The notes under the pieces are model-generated. The model was given only the letters and a program-made list of their open reading frames with translations. It ran no database searches and was not told the DNA's origin. Of a DNA stretch of 64,000 bases, positions 9,091 to 17,723 are shown in pieces (positions within the stretch are counted from its first letter, which is position 1; the number at the start of each line of letters is the position of its first letter). The translations under genes and the position numbers were made by a program. The DNA is from Xylanimonas protaetiae (GTDB taxonomy: Bacteria > Actinomycetota > Actinomycetes > Actinomycetales > Cellulomonadaceae). The stretch is from assembly GCF_004135385.1 (NCBI RefSeq), contig NZ_CP035493.1:1178001-1242000 (forward strand). The letters run 5' to 3'.

Positions 9091-11706
9091 ATGACGGACG
9101 AGACACCTGGCATGTCTGACATGACGCCGGACGACAACGCCCTGCCCCTGCGCGGCGACGCCGTGCACCACGGCCGTATCGAGCAGGTCGACCTCAACCT
9201 CGAGATGCAGCGCAGCTACCTCGACTACGCGATGAGCGTCATCGTGGGCCGCGCGCTCCCGGACATCCGCGACGGCCTCAAGCCCGTGCACCGCCGCGTC
9301 ATCTATGCGATGTACGACGGCGGCTACCGCCCCGACCGCGGGTTCAGCAAGTGTGCCCGCGTCGTCGGCGACGTCATGGGCAAGTACCACCCGCACGGCG
9401 ACTCGGCCATCTACGACACCCTGGTGCGCCTGGTGCAGGACTGGTCGCTGCGCTACCCGCTGGTGGCCGGCCAGGGCAACTTCGGCAGCCCCGGCAACGA
9501 CCCCGCCGCCGCCCCCCGGTACACCGAGTGCCGCATGGCCCCCATCGCCATGGAGATGGTCCGGGACATCGACAAGAACACCGTCGACTTCCAGGACAAC
9601 TACGACGGCGAGGAGCAGGAGCCCGTCGTCCTGCCGGCGCGGTTCCCGAACCTGCTGGTCAACGGCTCGGCGGGCATCGCCGTCGGCATGGCCACGAACA
9701 TCCCGCCGCACAACCTGCGCGAGGTCGCCGAGGGCGCCCGCTGGCACCTGGCCCACCCGGAGGCGTCGCGCGAGGAGCTCCTCGCGGCGCTCATGCAGCG
9801 CATCAAGGGCCCGGACTTCCCCACGGGCGCGCAGATCCTCGGCACCAAGGGCATCGAGGAGGCGTACCGCACCGGCCGCGGCTCGATCACGATGCGCGCC
9901 GTGGTCAACGTCGAGGAGATCCAGAACCGGATCTGCCTCGTGGTCACCGAGCTGCCGTACCAGGTCAACCCCGACAACCTGTCGGCCAAGATCGCCGACC
10001 TCGTCAACGAGGGCCGCCTCCAGGGCATCGCGGACATCCGCGACGAGACCTCGGGCCGCACGGGCCAGCGCCTCGTCATCGTGCTCAAGCGCGACGCCGT
10101 CGCCAAGGTGGTGCTGAACAACCTCTACAAGCACACGCAGCTCCAGGACAACTTCGGCGCCAACATGCTCGCGCTCGTCGACGGCGTGCCGCGCACGCTG
10201 AGCCTCGACGCGTTCATCCGCCACTGGACGACGCACCAGATCGACGTCATCCGTCGTCGCACCGAGTACCTGCTTGCCGACGCCGAGAAGCGCATCCACA
10301 TCCTGCGCGGCTACCTCAAGGCCCTCGACGTGCTCGACGAGGTCATCGCGCTCATCCGCCGCTCCCCCGACGTCGAGGAGGCGCGCGCCGGCCTGATCGC
10401 GCTGCTGGACGTCGACCTGGACCAGGCGAACGCGATCCTCAACCTGCAGCTACGCCGCCTCGCGGCCCTCGAGCGGCAGAAGATCATCGACGAGCACGAC
10501 GAGATCGAGACGGAGATCGCCGACCTGCGCGACGTCCTGGCGAAGCCGGAGCGGCAGCGCGCCATCGTGGGCGAGGAGCTCGACGGCATCGTCGAGAAGT
10601 ACGGCGACGAGCGCCGGACGCACATCCTCCCGTACGACGGCGACATGTCGATGGAGGACCTCATCCCTGAGGAGGAGGTCGTCGTCACGATCACGCGCGG
10701 CGGGTACGCCAAGCGGACCCGGTCGGACGCCTACCGCCAGCAGAAGCGCGGCGGCAAGGGCGTGCGCGGCACGCAGCTGCGCGAGGACGACATCGTCGAC
10801 CACTTCTTCGTCACGACGACGCACCACTGGCTGCTGTTCTTCACGAACTTCGGCCGCGTGTACCGCGCCAAGGGCTACGAGCTGCCCGAGGGCGCGCGCG
10901 ACTCGAAGGGCCAGCACGTCGCGAACATGCTGGCGTTCCAGCCGGGCGAGACCATCGCGCAGGTGCTCGACCTGCGCGACTACGACGCCGCCGAGTACCT
11001 CGTGCTCGCGACGCGTCGCGGCCTCGTGAAGAAGACCAGGCTGCAGGAGTACAACTCGCCGCGCTCGGCCGGCCTCATCGCCATCAACCTGCGCGAGGAC
11101 GAGGACGGCAGCCCGGACGAGCTCATCGGCGCGATGCTGGTCGACTCGGACAACGACATCATCCTGGTGTCGCGCAAGGGCCAGTCGATCCGCTTCCCCG
11201 CGAACGACGAGAGCATCCGCGCGCTCGGGCGTGCGACGTCGGGCGTGACGGGCATGAAGTTCCGCGAGGGCGACGAGGTGCTCACCGCTGCCGTCGTGCG
11301 CGAGGACGCCTTCCTCTTCACGGTGACCGAGTCCGGCCTCGCCAAGCGCACGGAGCTGTCCGTGGACAACTACCGGCAGCAGGGCCGTGGCGGTCTCGGC
11401 ATCCGCGTGGCGAACCTTCCGGAGGACCGGGGCGACCTGGTCGGCGCTCTCGTGGTAGACGAGGATGACGAGGTGCTGGTCATCATGGAGCGCGGCAAGA
11501 TCGTGCGCTCCGCGGTGGCCGAGGTCCGGGCCACGGGCCGCACCACCCAGGGAGTCACGTTCGCCAAGCCCGACAAGGGTGATCGCATCATCGCCGTCGC
11601 GCGGAACGTCGAGCGACGTGACGACGACGAGTCGGCTAGCGTGGACGGAACGGTCCCCGGCCCCGAGGCCAGTGACGCCGAGGCCAGCGACGCCGCCGAG
11701 AAGTGA
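9091..11706 (+). CDS. gyrA: DNA gyrase subunit A
   Basis: Cleavage-religation subunit of gyrase. The 871-residue protein shows the winged-helix core with the catalytic Tyr at residue 144 in APRYTECRM, and the quinolone-region motif [10 protein letters not shown] near 100. The GyrA box QQKRGGKG near 550 opens the C-terminal beta-pinwheel, which is needed for wrapping DNA. The C-terminus ends in an acidic tail. Other in-frame ATGs at 9112 and 9121 are possible starts. The quinolone region keeps Gly-Asp-Ser-Ala with no obvious resistance change. The next gene starts 7 bases after the stop. Confidence 0.96.
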   Translation: MTDETPGMSDMTPDDNALPLRGDAVHHGRIEQVDLNLEMQRSYLDYAMSVIVGRALPDIRDGLKPVHRRVIYAMYDGGYRPDRGFSKCARVVGDVMGKYHPHGDSAIYDTLVRLVQDWSLRYPLVAGQGNFGSPGNDPAAAPRYTECRMAPIAMEMVRDIDKNTVDFQDNYDGEEQEPVVLPARFPNLLVNGSAGIAVGMATNIPPHNLREVAEGARWHLAHPEASREELLAALMQRIKGPDFPTGAQILGTKGIEEAYRTGRGSITMRAVVNVEEIQNRICLVVTELPYQVNPDNLSAKIADLVNEGRLQGIADIRDETSGRTGQRLVIVLKRDAVAKVVLNNLYKHTQLQDNFGANMLALVDGVPRTLSLDAFIRHWTTHQIDVIRRRTEYLLADAEKRIHILRGYLKALDVLDEVIALIRRSPDVEEARAGLIALLDVDLDQANAILNLQLRRLAALERQKIIDEHDEIETEIADLRDVLAKPERQRAIVGEELDGIVEKYGDERRTHILPYDGDMSMEDLIPEEEVVVTITRGGYAKRTRSDAYRQQKRGGKGVRGTQLREDDIVDHFFVTTTHHWLLFFTNFGRVYRAKGYELPEGARDSKGQHVANMLAFQPGETIAQVLDLRDYDAAEYLVLATRRGLVKKTRLQEYNSPRSAGLIAINLREDEDGSPDELIGAMLVDSDNDIILVSRKGQSIRFPANDESIRALGRATSGVTGMKFREGDEVLTAAVVREDAFLFTVTESGLAKRTELSVDNYRQQGRGGLGIRVANLPEDRGDLVGALVVDEDDEVLVIMERGKIVRSAVAEVRATGRTTQGVTFAKPDKGDRIIAVARNVERRDDDESASVDGTVPGPEASDAEASDAAEK

Positions 11707-11713
11707 GGGAACG

Positions 11714-12529
11714 ATGACGACGGAGAACGACACCAAGAAGAGCGCCCCGAGCTCGGTGCCGCCCGTGCCTCCGCCGCCCGCGGCCACCCCTCAGGACAGC
11801 GTCCCGCCTCCTCCCACCGAGGAGGCTGACGCCGGCGACGGCGTCCGCACCAGCGCGGTCAAGGCGGCTCGCGCCGCCCTCGCGGCCGCCCGCGACGCCG
11901 CCAAGCGCGTCCAGGCCGTCGCGACGGCGGACCCGGAGGACGGGCACGACGCACCGGCCGCTCCCCCGTCGGTGCCGCCCGCGGCGTCCGGCACCAAGCC
12001 GCCGACCGGGGCCACGCCCCGGCAGGACATGCACTACACGGCCGGGGGCGTGCGGTTCACGGTCGACGGCCGGCCGGTGCCCCCGCCGACGGCGGGTGGC
12101 CCCGGCGCGCCCGGCGGTCCGACGCAGCCCGCGCCGGCGCGTCCCGCGCAGCCCTCCGGTCTCGGCGGCCCGCGCCGCGTGCGGCTGACCGTCTCGCGGA
12201 TCGACCCCTGGTCGGTCATGAAGCTCGCGTTCCTGCTCGCGGTGGCCATCGCGATCATGACGGTGGTCGCGGCCGCCGTGTTCTGGTTCGTCGTCGACGG
12301 GCTCGGCACGTTCGACAAGATCCAGCAGTTCATCAACCAGGTCGTCGGGCAGAACACGGCCGTCAACCTGGAGGACTTCGTGGCGTTCGACCGCGTGGTG
12401 TCGCTCGCGACGCTCGTGGCCATCGTGAACATCGTCCTGATGACCGCGATCGCGACGATCATGGCGATCCTGTACAACATCACCGCCGCGCTCGTGGGCG
12501 GCGTGCACGTGACCCTGACCGACGACTGA
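11714..12529 (+). CDS. DUF3566 membrane protein
   Basis: The 271-residue protein has a long Pro/Ala-rich, low-complexity N-terminal half, likely cytoplasmic and disordered. A DUF3566 domain follows from about residue 155, beginning RRVRLTVSRIDPWSVMKLAFL, with two transmembrane helices (about 172-194 and 230-255). The ATG at 11714 is preceded by GAGGGA and lies 7 bases after gyrA, so it belongs to the gyrBA operon. This is the position of Rv0007 in Mycobacterium tuberculosis. The molecular function is unknown; conservation next to gyrA suggests an envelope role. Confidence 0.9.
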   Translation: MTTENDTKKSAPSSVPPVPPPPAATPQDSVPPPPTEEADAGDGVRTSAVKAARAALAAARDAAKRVQAVATADPEDGHDAPAAPPSVPPAASGTKPPTGATPRQDMHYTAGGVRFTVDGRPVPPPTAGGPGAPGGPTQPAPARPAQPSGLGGPRRVRLTVSRIDPWSVMKLAFLLAVAIAIMTVVAAAVFWFVVDGLGTFDKIQQFINQVVGQNTAVNLEDFVAFDRVVSLATLVAIVNIVLMTAIATIMAILYNITAALVGGVHVTLTDD

Positions 12530-12571
12530 CGCGCACCGACCGCACCGCGGCGCACGTCACGCTCCGCCGTT

Positions 12572-12600
12572 TTGGCGATGGGCGGTCGCTACGGTAACGT
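12572..12600 (+). promoter_or_regulatory. Promoter of the tRNA-Ile/tRNA-Ala region
   Basis: TTGGCG at 12572-12577 and TAACGT at 12595-12600 are separated by 17 bases and lie 36 bases before tRNA-Ile. This is a good sigma-70-type (HrdB-like) match in a high-GC genome. Assignment is by consensus only. Confidence 0.55.
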
Positions 12601-12635
12601 TTCGTGCTGCACGCGCCCCACGGGACGCGGGCGAT

Positions 12636-12712
12636 GGGGCTATAGCTCAGGCGGTTAGAGCGCTTCGCTGATAACGAAGAGGTCCGAGGTTCAAGTCCTC
12701 GTAGCCCCACCA
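12636..12712 (+). tRNA. tRNA-Ile (GAT)
   Basis: Cloverleaf with acceptor arms GGGGCTA and TAGCCCC, the anticodon loop CTGATAA between stems CTTCG and CGAAG, anticodon GAT at 12670-12672, and a T-arm loop GTTCAAGTC. The 3' CCA is encoded at 12710-12712. The position downstream of gyrA followed by tRNA-Ala is typical of actinobacteria. Confidence 0.97.
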
Positions 12713-12789
12713 GCACGGCGTCCTGGCGAGCATCGCGAGGACGCCGTCGGTGCACATGGTGGGTTTCGCCCAGACGAGGGAGGCGTTCG

Positions 12790-12909
12790 ATGAAGAAGCT
12801 GATCCTGCTCCTGCTCGCGGCTGCTGCCGGGTACGCGGTCTGGAAGAAGTACACCGAGGGCACGACCGAGCGTGACCTGTGGTCGGAGGTCACGGACACG
12901 CTCGACTGA
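12790..12909 (+). CDS. DLW-39 family small protein
   Basis: A 39-residue peptide, MKKLILLLLAAAAGYAVWKK at its start, then a polar tail containing the Asp-Leu-Trp (DLW) that names the family, and ending TDTLD. The N-terminus is a single membrane helix or uncleaved signal anchor. The reading frame is in GC-rich codons and lies between tRNA-Ile and tRNA-Ala, where this family is regularly found in actinobacteria. A GAGGG sits about 9 bases before the ATG. The function is not known. Confidence 0.88.
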   Translation: MKKLILLLLAAAAGYAVWKKYTEGTTERDLWSEVTDTLD

Positions 12910-12927
12910 GCGCGGGAGACCGCGCGC

Positions 12928-13000
12928 GGGGCCATGGCGCAATTGGTAGCGCACCTGCTTTGCAAGCAGGGGGTTAGGGGTTCGAGTCCCCTTGGCTCCA
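12928..13000 (+). tRNA. tRNA-Ala (TGC)
   Basis: Acceptor arms GGGGCCA and TGGCTCC pair with one G-U, the D-arm is GCGCAATTGGTAGCGC, the anticodon loop TTTGCAA carries TGC at 12961-12963, and the T-arm is GGGGTTCGAGTCCCC. A at 13000 is the discriminator; the genomic bases after it (CCG) do not encode a full CCA. Confidence 0.97.
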
Positions 13001-13008
13001 CCGACGAC

Positions 13009-13043
13009 GATGACCTGGGCCGAGACGTTCGGCCCAGGTCATC
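13009..13043. terminator. Bidirectional terminator between tRNA-Ala and the ABC operon
   Basis: A perfect 15-bp stem (13009-13023 with 13029-13043, 5-base loop GACGT) is followed on the + strand by CGTCTTT. It lies between tRNA-Ala and the converging ABC permease gene, so it can serve both. Confidence 0.75.
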
Positions 13044-13067
13044 CGTCTTTCTCGCGGCGTCTGGCGG

Positions 13068-13853
13068 TCAGCCCGACTTGGCCGTCGCCCCGCGCAGGGC
13101 CAGCCAGCCGAGAACGCCACTCAGGACCGTCGGGACCAGCAGCAAGGGGTACGAGCCCGCGAAACCCAGCCGGCTCAGGAAGCCCGCGAAGTCGTGCCAC
13201 CCGTGCCCGACGAGGAGCCACGCGAGCGCACCGAGGAGCAGCACGGTGAGTGTCGCGGAGAACGCGAGCACCCCCCAGGTGTGCCACCGGACGAACAGTG
13301 CCCCGGCCACCGTCCCGAGGAACGCGAAGAAGATCGCGAGCAGGAAGAAGTACCAGGCCCGGGCGACGGGTCCGTCGTCGCCGAAGTAGGTGACCGAGAA
13401 CAGGTGACCGCCGAGCCCCCAGCCGTCGGTCGCGTCCTCGACCGCTCCGAGGACGCCGATGAGGACTGCCCAGCACGCCGACGTCAGCGTGAGCGCGGTG
13501 ACCGTGCCCAGGTAGTAGTCACGGCGGGTCGCGCCCATTCCCAGGGCGAAGGCGAACGTCCGGTTCATCGCCTGGACCGCGACCATCAGCTGCCAGACGA
13601 GCACGAACGACGTGCCGCCGCTCCACAGCGTCCCCTCGGAGATGCCCGCGGCCGAGGCGCTCGTCGCGGAGCTGACGATCGCCCAGATCGCGGCGTTGAC
13701 CGCGAAGATGAACCCGAAGATCATCAGCGGCTGCCAGACGAGCTGCATCCGGTTGACGAGGTGGAGCCGGACGACGGCCAGGACGCCGCCCTGGGAGACC
13801 CGCGGCACCGCCCGGGTGGTCGGCCGTTCCGTGGCGAGCGTGGTGGCGGTCAT
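13068..13853 (-). CDS. ABC-2 type transporter permease (YtrC/D-like)
   Basis: A 261-residue protein with about six hydrophobic segments (first near 34-57, WQPLMIFGFIFAVNAAIWAI). It lacks a nucleotide-binding domain and so is the membrane half of the transporter encoded with the next gene. Its ATG overlaps the ATPase stop by 4 bases. The arrangement GntR regulator, ATPase, permease matches the Ytr-type exporters that respond to envelope stress or peptide antibiotics in Gram-positives. The substrate cannot be read from sequence. Confidence 0.8.
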   Translation of the reverse strand: MTATTLATERPTTRAVPRVSQGGVLAVVRLHLVNRMQLVWQPLMIFGFIFAVNAAIWAIVSSATSASAAGISEGTLWSGGTSFVLVWQLMVAVQAMNRTFAFALGMGATRRDYYLGTVTALTLTSACWAVLIGVLGAVEDATDGWGLGGHLFSVTYFGDDGPVARAWYFFLLAIFFAFLGTVAGALFVRWHTWGVLAFSATLTVLLLGALAWLLVGHGWHDFAGFLSRLGFAGSYPLLLVPTVLSGVLGWLALRGATAKSG

Positions 13854-14734
13854 CGTGCGAGCTCCTTCGAGGCCGAGCCGGTGAGACGGACGACGAGCTG
13901 CTGCAGGGAGACAGGGCTGAGGTCGAGGCCCGCGCCCACGGCCGCCTCGCGGTCCGCCGCGGAGAGCCGGCCGACCGTCGCCGCGGCGAGCGAGCCGAGT
14001 CCCTCGCGGTGGAGCACCTCGCGGTCGCCCACGAAGGCGTCGACGGCGGAGCGTGGCCCCGCGACGCTCGTCGCCGAGCCGCGGAGCGTGTCGGCGTCCG
14101 CGTCCAGGACGAGCCGGCCGTCATCGACCATCAGGATGTGCTCGAGGAGGTCGCCCACCTCGTCGATCAGGTGCGTGGAGAGCACGACGGTGCGCGGGTG
14201 CTCCGCGATGTCCGCGAGGAGCCGGTCGTAGAAGAGCTGGCGCGCGACGGCGTCGAGCCCCAGGTACGGCTCGTCGAAGAACGTGAGCGGCGCCCGCGAG
14301 GCGAGGCCGACGATGACGCCGACGGCCGAGAGCTGCCCGCGCGAGAGCTTCTTGATGCGCCGGTCGACGGGGAGCCGGAAGTCCTCCACGAGCCGGGCCG
14401 CGAGCTCGGCGTCCCAGCCGGGGAAGAAGTAGGCCGACGTCGTGAGCACGTGCGACGGCCTGAAGTCGTCCGGGTAGCGCTGGCTCTCTCGGATGAAGCA
14501 GAGCTTCTCCAGGACGCTGCGGCGCTCGAACGGGTCGGCACCGAAGACCTCGATGCTGCCCTCGCTCGGGACGTCCTGCCCGGTGAGCATGGACATGATC
14601 GTCGTCTTGCCGGCGCCGTTGCGGCCCAGCAGGCCGTAGACCTTGCCTTCCTCGATGCGGAACGAGACGTCGTCGACGGCCGTGACCGTGCCGTAGCGCT
14701 TGGTGAGGCCCTGGACCTGCGCGACGGCGCTCAT
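13850..14734 (-). CDS. ABC transporter ATP-binding protein (YtrB-like)
   Basis: The 294-residue ATPase has Walker A GLLGRNGAGKTT near 35-46, an unusual signature region KKLSRGQLSAVGV near 134 (LSRGQ in place of LSGGQ), Walker B PLTFFDEPYLGLD near 155, and a switch His in LSTHLIDEVGD. The substitution in the signature and the Tyr-Leu-Gly-Leu Walker B are usual for the YtrB subgroup. It powers the permease encoded next and overlaps both neighbours by 4 bases. Confidence 0.88.
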   Translation of the reverse strand: MSAVAQVQGLTKRYGTVTAVDDVSFRIEEGKVYGLLGRNGAGKTTIMSMLTGQDVPSEGSIEVFGADPFERRSVLEKLCFIRESQRYPDDFRPSHVLTTSAYFFPGWDAELAARLVEDFRLPVDRRIKKLSRGQLSAVGVIVGLASRAPLTFFDEPYLGLDAVARQLFYDRLLADIAEHPRTVVLSTHLIDEVGDLLEHILMVDDGRLVLDADADTLRGSATSVAGPRSAVDAFVGDREVLHREGLGSLAAATVGRLSAADREAAVGAGLDLSPVSLQQLVVRLTGSASKELAR

Positions 14735-15096
14735 CGCACAGCCCCCAGGTCCGCGACGTCGATCATCCCGGCGAGGTCCCGGGGTGAGATCCCGAGCTTC
14801 GCCGCCTCGGCGACGATCGGGAGGATGTAGTCGGCTCGGAACCGCTCGCGACGTTCCGCGAGGATCTGGTCCTTGGCGCCGGGTGAGACGAACATGCCGA
14901 TGCCCCTCTTCTTGTAGAGGATCCCGGAGTCGACGAGCAGGTTCACGCCCTTGCCGGCCGTGGCCGGGTTGATGCGCAGGAACGCGGCGAAGTCGTTCGT
15001 CGACGGGATCTGGGAGTCCTCGGGGAGCACGCCGGAGATGATGTCGTTCTCCACCTTCTCCGCGACCTGGAGAAAGATCGGACGGGCATCGTCCAC
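14731..15096 (-). CDS. GntR family regulator, YtrA subfamily
   Basis: A 121-residue protein: winged helix-turn-helix in residues 1-75 (PIFLQVAEKVENDIISG, then SQIPSTNDFAAFLRINPATAGKG with its recognition helix, then SGILYKKRGIGMFV) and a very short C-terminal dimerisation tail. That short tail defines the YtrA subgroup. Such proteins repress their own operon with the ABC exporter genes until an envelope-active signal arrives. A fitting inverted repeat lies 45-69 bases upstream of the start. Confidence 0.88.
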   Translation of the reverse strand: MDDARPIFLQVAEKVENDIISGVLPEDSQIPSTNDFAAFLRINPATAGKGVNLLVDSGILYKKRGIGMFVSPGAKDQILAERRERFRADYILPIVAEAAKLGISPRDLAGMIDVADLGAVR

Positions 15097-15122
15097 GGCG
15101 TGCTCCTCGGGTTGCTGCTGTC

Positions 15123-15165
15123 GAGGCGGCGCCGCCTCATCGGTTCGTTACTTGACTAATGAACC
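15123..15165. promoter_or_regulatory. Likely YtrA-type operator and palindrome upstream of the ABC operon
   Basis: GGTTCGTTA (15142-15150) and TAATGAACC (15157-15165) form a 9-bp inverted repeat with one mismatch and a 6-base spacer, close to the known GntR/YtrA operator style. Next to it, GAGGCGGCGCCGCCTC at 15123-15138 is a perfect 16-bp palindrome. Both sit between the GntR start and the next gene, so autoregulation is likely. Confidence 0.6.
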
Positions 15166-15182
15166 ATGGTGCTCGATGCGCG

Positions 15183-15734
15183 TCAACCCCTCTTGAGCGT
15201 GAAAGTGAAGTCGCTCGACCTCCGACCGGTCAGGCGGTGGGCCGACACGAGACTTCCGTCCGCGATCAGGCGTTCGACGCTGCCTCGCGTGAGGCCCAGA
15301 CCCTCCGCGACGAGGCGGACCGGGCGGACGGGGACGCGGGCCGCGAAGCGGACCGAGACGTCGATGGCCCCCTCGTCCGGGTGCTCCCACCCCCCGGTCT
15401 CGAGGCGCCAGCCCTCTCCCCAGTCGAGGGTGAAGCGGTTGCGGTGCTGGACGGCCGGGTCCTGGAGCAGCGTCGCCGCGAGGGCGACGTCGTTCTCGTG
15501 GAACCGGTCGAGGAGGTCCGGGTCGACGTACCGGACGTTCACGCGCTCGAGGACGGTGATCTTGGTGGTCTCCTCGCACGTCGTGCACAGCGCGAGGAGC
15601 CAGACGTCGAGGATCTTGTGGTGGGCGTTGACACGGAACGCGCCGTCGGTCTGGAACCGGTCGGACGAGCAGACGTGGCAACGACGGACGATCGAGGGCA
15701 GGCAGGTGGGCACGACGACCCAGGTGGTATGCAC
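15183..15734 (-). CDS. DUF1062 domain protein
   Basis: A 183-residue soluble protein. Four cysteines (C19-x2-C22 and C50-x2-C53) make a likely zinc ribbon around the segment FRVNAHHKILDVWLLALC, which is the DUF1062 pattern. The C-terminal half has a helix-rich segment LVAEGLGLTRGSVERLIADG that resembles a small S4/HTH-like nucleic acid binding unit. The function is unknown; zinc ribbon plus this unit suggests RNA or DNA contact (inference). It is transcribed away from the ABC operon promoter region. Confidence 0.75.
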   Translation of the reverse strand: MHTTWVVVPTCLPSIVRRCHVCSSDRFQTDGAFRVNAHHKILDVWLLALCTTCEETTKITVLERVNVRYVDPDLLDRFHENDVALAATLLQDPAVQHRNRFTLDWGEGWRLETGGWEHPDEGAIDVSVRFAARVPVRPVRLVAEGLGLTRGSVERLIADGSLVSAHRLTGRRSSDFTFTLKRG

Positions 15735-15927
15735 AGGGGTACACCGATCTCAGTGAGAGGTCCGCAGCAGGAAGGAGCGCGGCGCAGCGCTGCGACGCGC
15801 GAGACTCAGCTCTCGGGGGTTCTCACAGGGTGTACAAGGGTCGGCTCTCGGCTCGGAGACCTGGTGGGCAGCACGCTAGGACGCGCGCGGCGCGCGGCTC
15901 CACGTGATTTCCACCGCCAGAAAGCAG

Positions 15928-15966
15928 GCGATCCGCCACGCTCCGGGGATGAGCGTGACGGATCGC
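15928..15966 (-). terminator. Hairpin terminator after the alanine-rich repeat protein gene
   Basis: Arms 15928-15943 and 15951-15966 pair over 16 bp with one mismatch and a 7-base loop, 27 bases beyond the stop of the minus-strand gene ending at 15993. The rest of the gap 15735-15992 shows no gene. Confidence 0.65.
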
Positions 15967-15992
15967 AGCGTCCGGCCAGTCCTTCGTGCCGG

Positions 15993-17000
15993 CTAGTCCT
16001 TCGTGCCGGCGGCCGTCTCGTCAGGACCGGCCTCGTCGGCCTCGTCGGCAGCCTCGTCGGCCGCAGTCTCCTCGGCCTTCTTCGTCGTCGTGCGGGCTCG
16101 CGTCGTGGCCTTCTTCGTCGCCTCCGTCGCGCGCTCGACGACCTCCTCGACGCGGTCCGACAGGTCCTCGCGGACCTCGGCCGCCCGTTCCGCGAGGTCG
16201 TCGCGGACCTCGGCCGCCTTGTCGGCGAGCTTCTCGGTGGCCCCGCGGCCCATCGCGACGGCGGCCCCCGCGGCCTCGCCGACGGCCTCCGCCGCCTCGG
16301 CGGCGCGGTGCCGCGCCTCACGGGCCACGCCCTCGTAGTCGGGCGAGGACGACTGCTCCCACGGCTCGGCCCACGGGTCGTTCTGCGGCTGCGCGCGCCG
16401 CCAGAAGACGTACCCGGCGACCGCGGCCGCGCCGGCGACGAGCAGCCAGAAGAAGCCGCCCTTGCGCTTGCGCTTCGGCTCGACGGCGGCAGCCAGCACC
16501 GCCGCCGCCCCGTCCGTCGTGGCCGACGCCTTCGCCGCGGCGTCGTTGAACGCCGTCACGAGCCGCGGCAGGTAGTCGTCGACGATGCGGTCGTGCGCCA
16601 CGTCGACAGCCGCTCCGGCCTTCTCGTGCGCGACGTCGACGAACGGCACGAACCTTTCGTGCGCGGTGTCGATGAGCGGCACCAGCTTGTCGTGCGCGGT
16701 GTCGATCAGAGGTGCGGCCTGGTCGGCGAGCCTCTCGACGCGCGGCGCGGCCGCCTGCACGGACTCGTGCCACGCCTTCTCGGCGCGCGGCTTGAGCCAC
16801 GCGAGGAAGTCGCGTGCGTGGGGCTCGGCCCAGTCCTTCGCCTGGACCGCGGCATCCTTCGCCTGGACGGCAAGGACGCTCGCCTCCTTGGCCGCTCTGG
16901 ACGAGGCGTCGGACAGCGTCGCGGCCGCGCGGGCAGCGGAGTCCTTGAGGGCCTCGGCGTCGATGGACTGGACCGTCTCCGTCACGCTCTTACGCACCAT
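15993..17000 (-). CDS. Alanine-rich helical repeat membrane protein, unknown function
   Basis: A 335-residue protein made almost wholly of predicted helix. Residues about 97-140 contain four consecutive 11-residue units (PLIDTAHDKLV, PLIDTAHERFV, PFVDVAHEKAG, AAVDVAHDRIV). A basic patch KRKRK leads into a single transmembrane helix GGFFWLLVAGAAAVAGYVFW near 181-200, followed by an acidic linker and an Ala/Glu/Lys-rich coiled tail (AAEVRDDLAERAAEVREDL). No enzyme motif is seen. I start at ATG 17000 since the longer frame upstream runs into the cyclophilin gene. Eleven-residue amphipathic repeats are known from lipid-binding and LEA-like proteins; any such role here is inference. Confidence 0.75.
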   Translation of the reverse strand: MVRKSVTETVQSIDAEALKDSAARAAATLSDASSRAAKEASVLAVQAKDAAVQAKDWAEPHARDFLAWLKPRAEKAWHESVQAAAPRVERLADQAAPLIDTAHDKLVPLIDTAHERFVPFVDVAHEKAGAAVDVAHDRIVDDYLPRLVTAFNDAAAKASATTDGAAAVLAAAVEPKRKRKGGFFWLLVAGAAAVAGYVFWRRAQPQNDPWAEPWEQSSSPDYEGVAREARHRAAEAAEAVGEAAGAAVAMGRGATEKLADKAAEVRDDLAERAAEVREDLSDRVEEVVERATEATKKATTRARTTTKKAEETAADEAADEADEAGPDETAAGTKD

Positions 17001-17074
17001 GACCCCACAATGCCACCGCCCAGGAACGGTCGCAGGAGGTGGGGCGCCGGACGGTCGCGTGCGAGGATTGCGGC

Positions 17075-17614
17075 ATGTTCGCAACCCTGCACACGACGCT
17101 CGGCGACATCCGCATCGAGCTGCTGCCGAACCACGCGCCCAAGACGGTCCGCAACTTCGTCGGCCTCGCCACGGGCGAGCAGCCCTGGACCGACCCAAAG
17201 ACGGGCGAGGAGAAGACGACCCCGCTCTACGACGGCGTCATCTTCCACCGGGTCATCGACAACTTCATGATCCAGGGCGGCGACCCGCTGGGCACCGGCA
17301 CCGGCGGCCCGGGCTACACGTTCGACGACGAGATCCACCCCGAGCTCGGCTTCGGCGAGAAGTACCTGCTGGCGATGGCCAACGCGGGCAAGCGCCGCAA
17401 CCCGGTGACGGGCGAGATCGGCGGCACCAACGGCTCGCAGTTCTTCATCACCACGACCGAGACGCCGTGGCTCAACGGCAAGCACACGATCTTCGGCAAG
17501 GTCGCGGACGACGCCTCCAAGGCCGTCGTGGACGCCATCGGCACCACACGCACGCGCCCGGGCGACCGCCCGGTCGAGGACGTCGTCATCAGCTCGATCA
17601 CGATCGAGGACTGA
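17075..17614 (+). CDS. ppiA: Peptidyl-prolyl cis-trans isomerase (cyclophilin type)
   Basis: The 179-residue cyclophilin catalyses proline isomerisation during protein folding. It shows the active-site block FHRVIDNFMIQGGDP near 67 (Arg and Gln of the catalytic groove), the GGTNGSQFFITT segment near 125 and the substrate loop HTIFGKV. No signal peptide is seen, so it is cytoplasmic. The ATG at 17075 gives the usual start MFATLHTTLGDIRIEL; the open frame further upstream is not conserved. Cyclophilin next to a rhomboid protease and crgA is the standard actinobacterial order. Confidence 0.95.
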   Translation: MFATLHTTLGDIRIELLPNHAPKTVRNFVGLATGEQPWTDPKTGEEKTTPLYDGVIFHRVIDNFMIQGGDPLGTGTGGPGYTFDDEIHPELGFGEKYLLAMANAGKRRNPVTGEIGGTNGSQFFITTTETPWLNGKHTIFGKVADDASKAVVDAIGTTRTRPGDRPVEDVVISSITIED

Positions 17615-17620
17615 CCCTCG

Positions 17621-17689
17621 TCGTCGTCCTGCGCGGCGTCGCGGGCCCAGCAACGCGAGCTGGGTGCCGCGACGCCGGCAGGACGACGA
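17621..17689 (+). terminator. Long hairpin terminator after the cyclophilin gene
   Basis: A near-continuous stem: 12 bp (17621-17632 with 17678-17689), one unpaired base, 11 bp (17634-17644 with 17667-17677), one base, 6 bp (17646-17651 with 17659-17664), and a 7-base loop. It starts 7 bases after the stop. It overlaps the only conventional GTG start upstream of the rhomboid gene. Confidence 0.75.
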
Positions 17690-17723
17690 GGCACACCGAC
17701 CCCGCAGCACACCAGGAGCCGTC

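Noticed and set aside
15159-17270. A 703-codon plus-strand open frame
   Set aside because: It spans the antisense of two minus-strand genes and the start of the cyclophilin gene, with low-complexity Arg/Gly composition and no motif.
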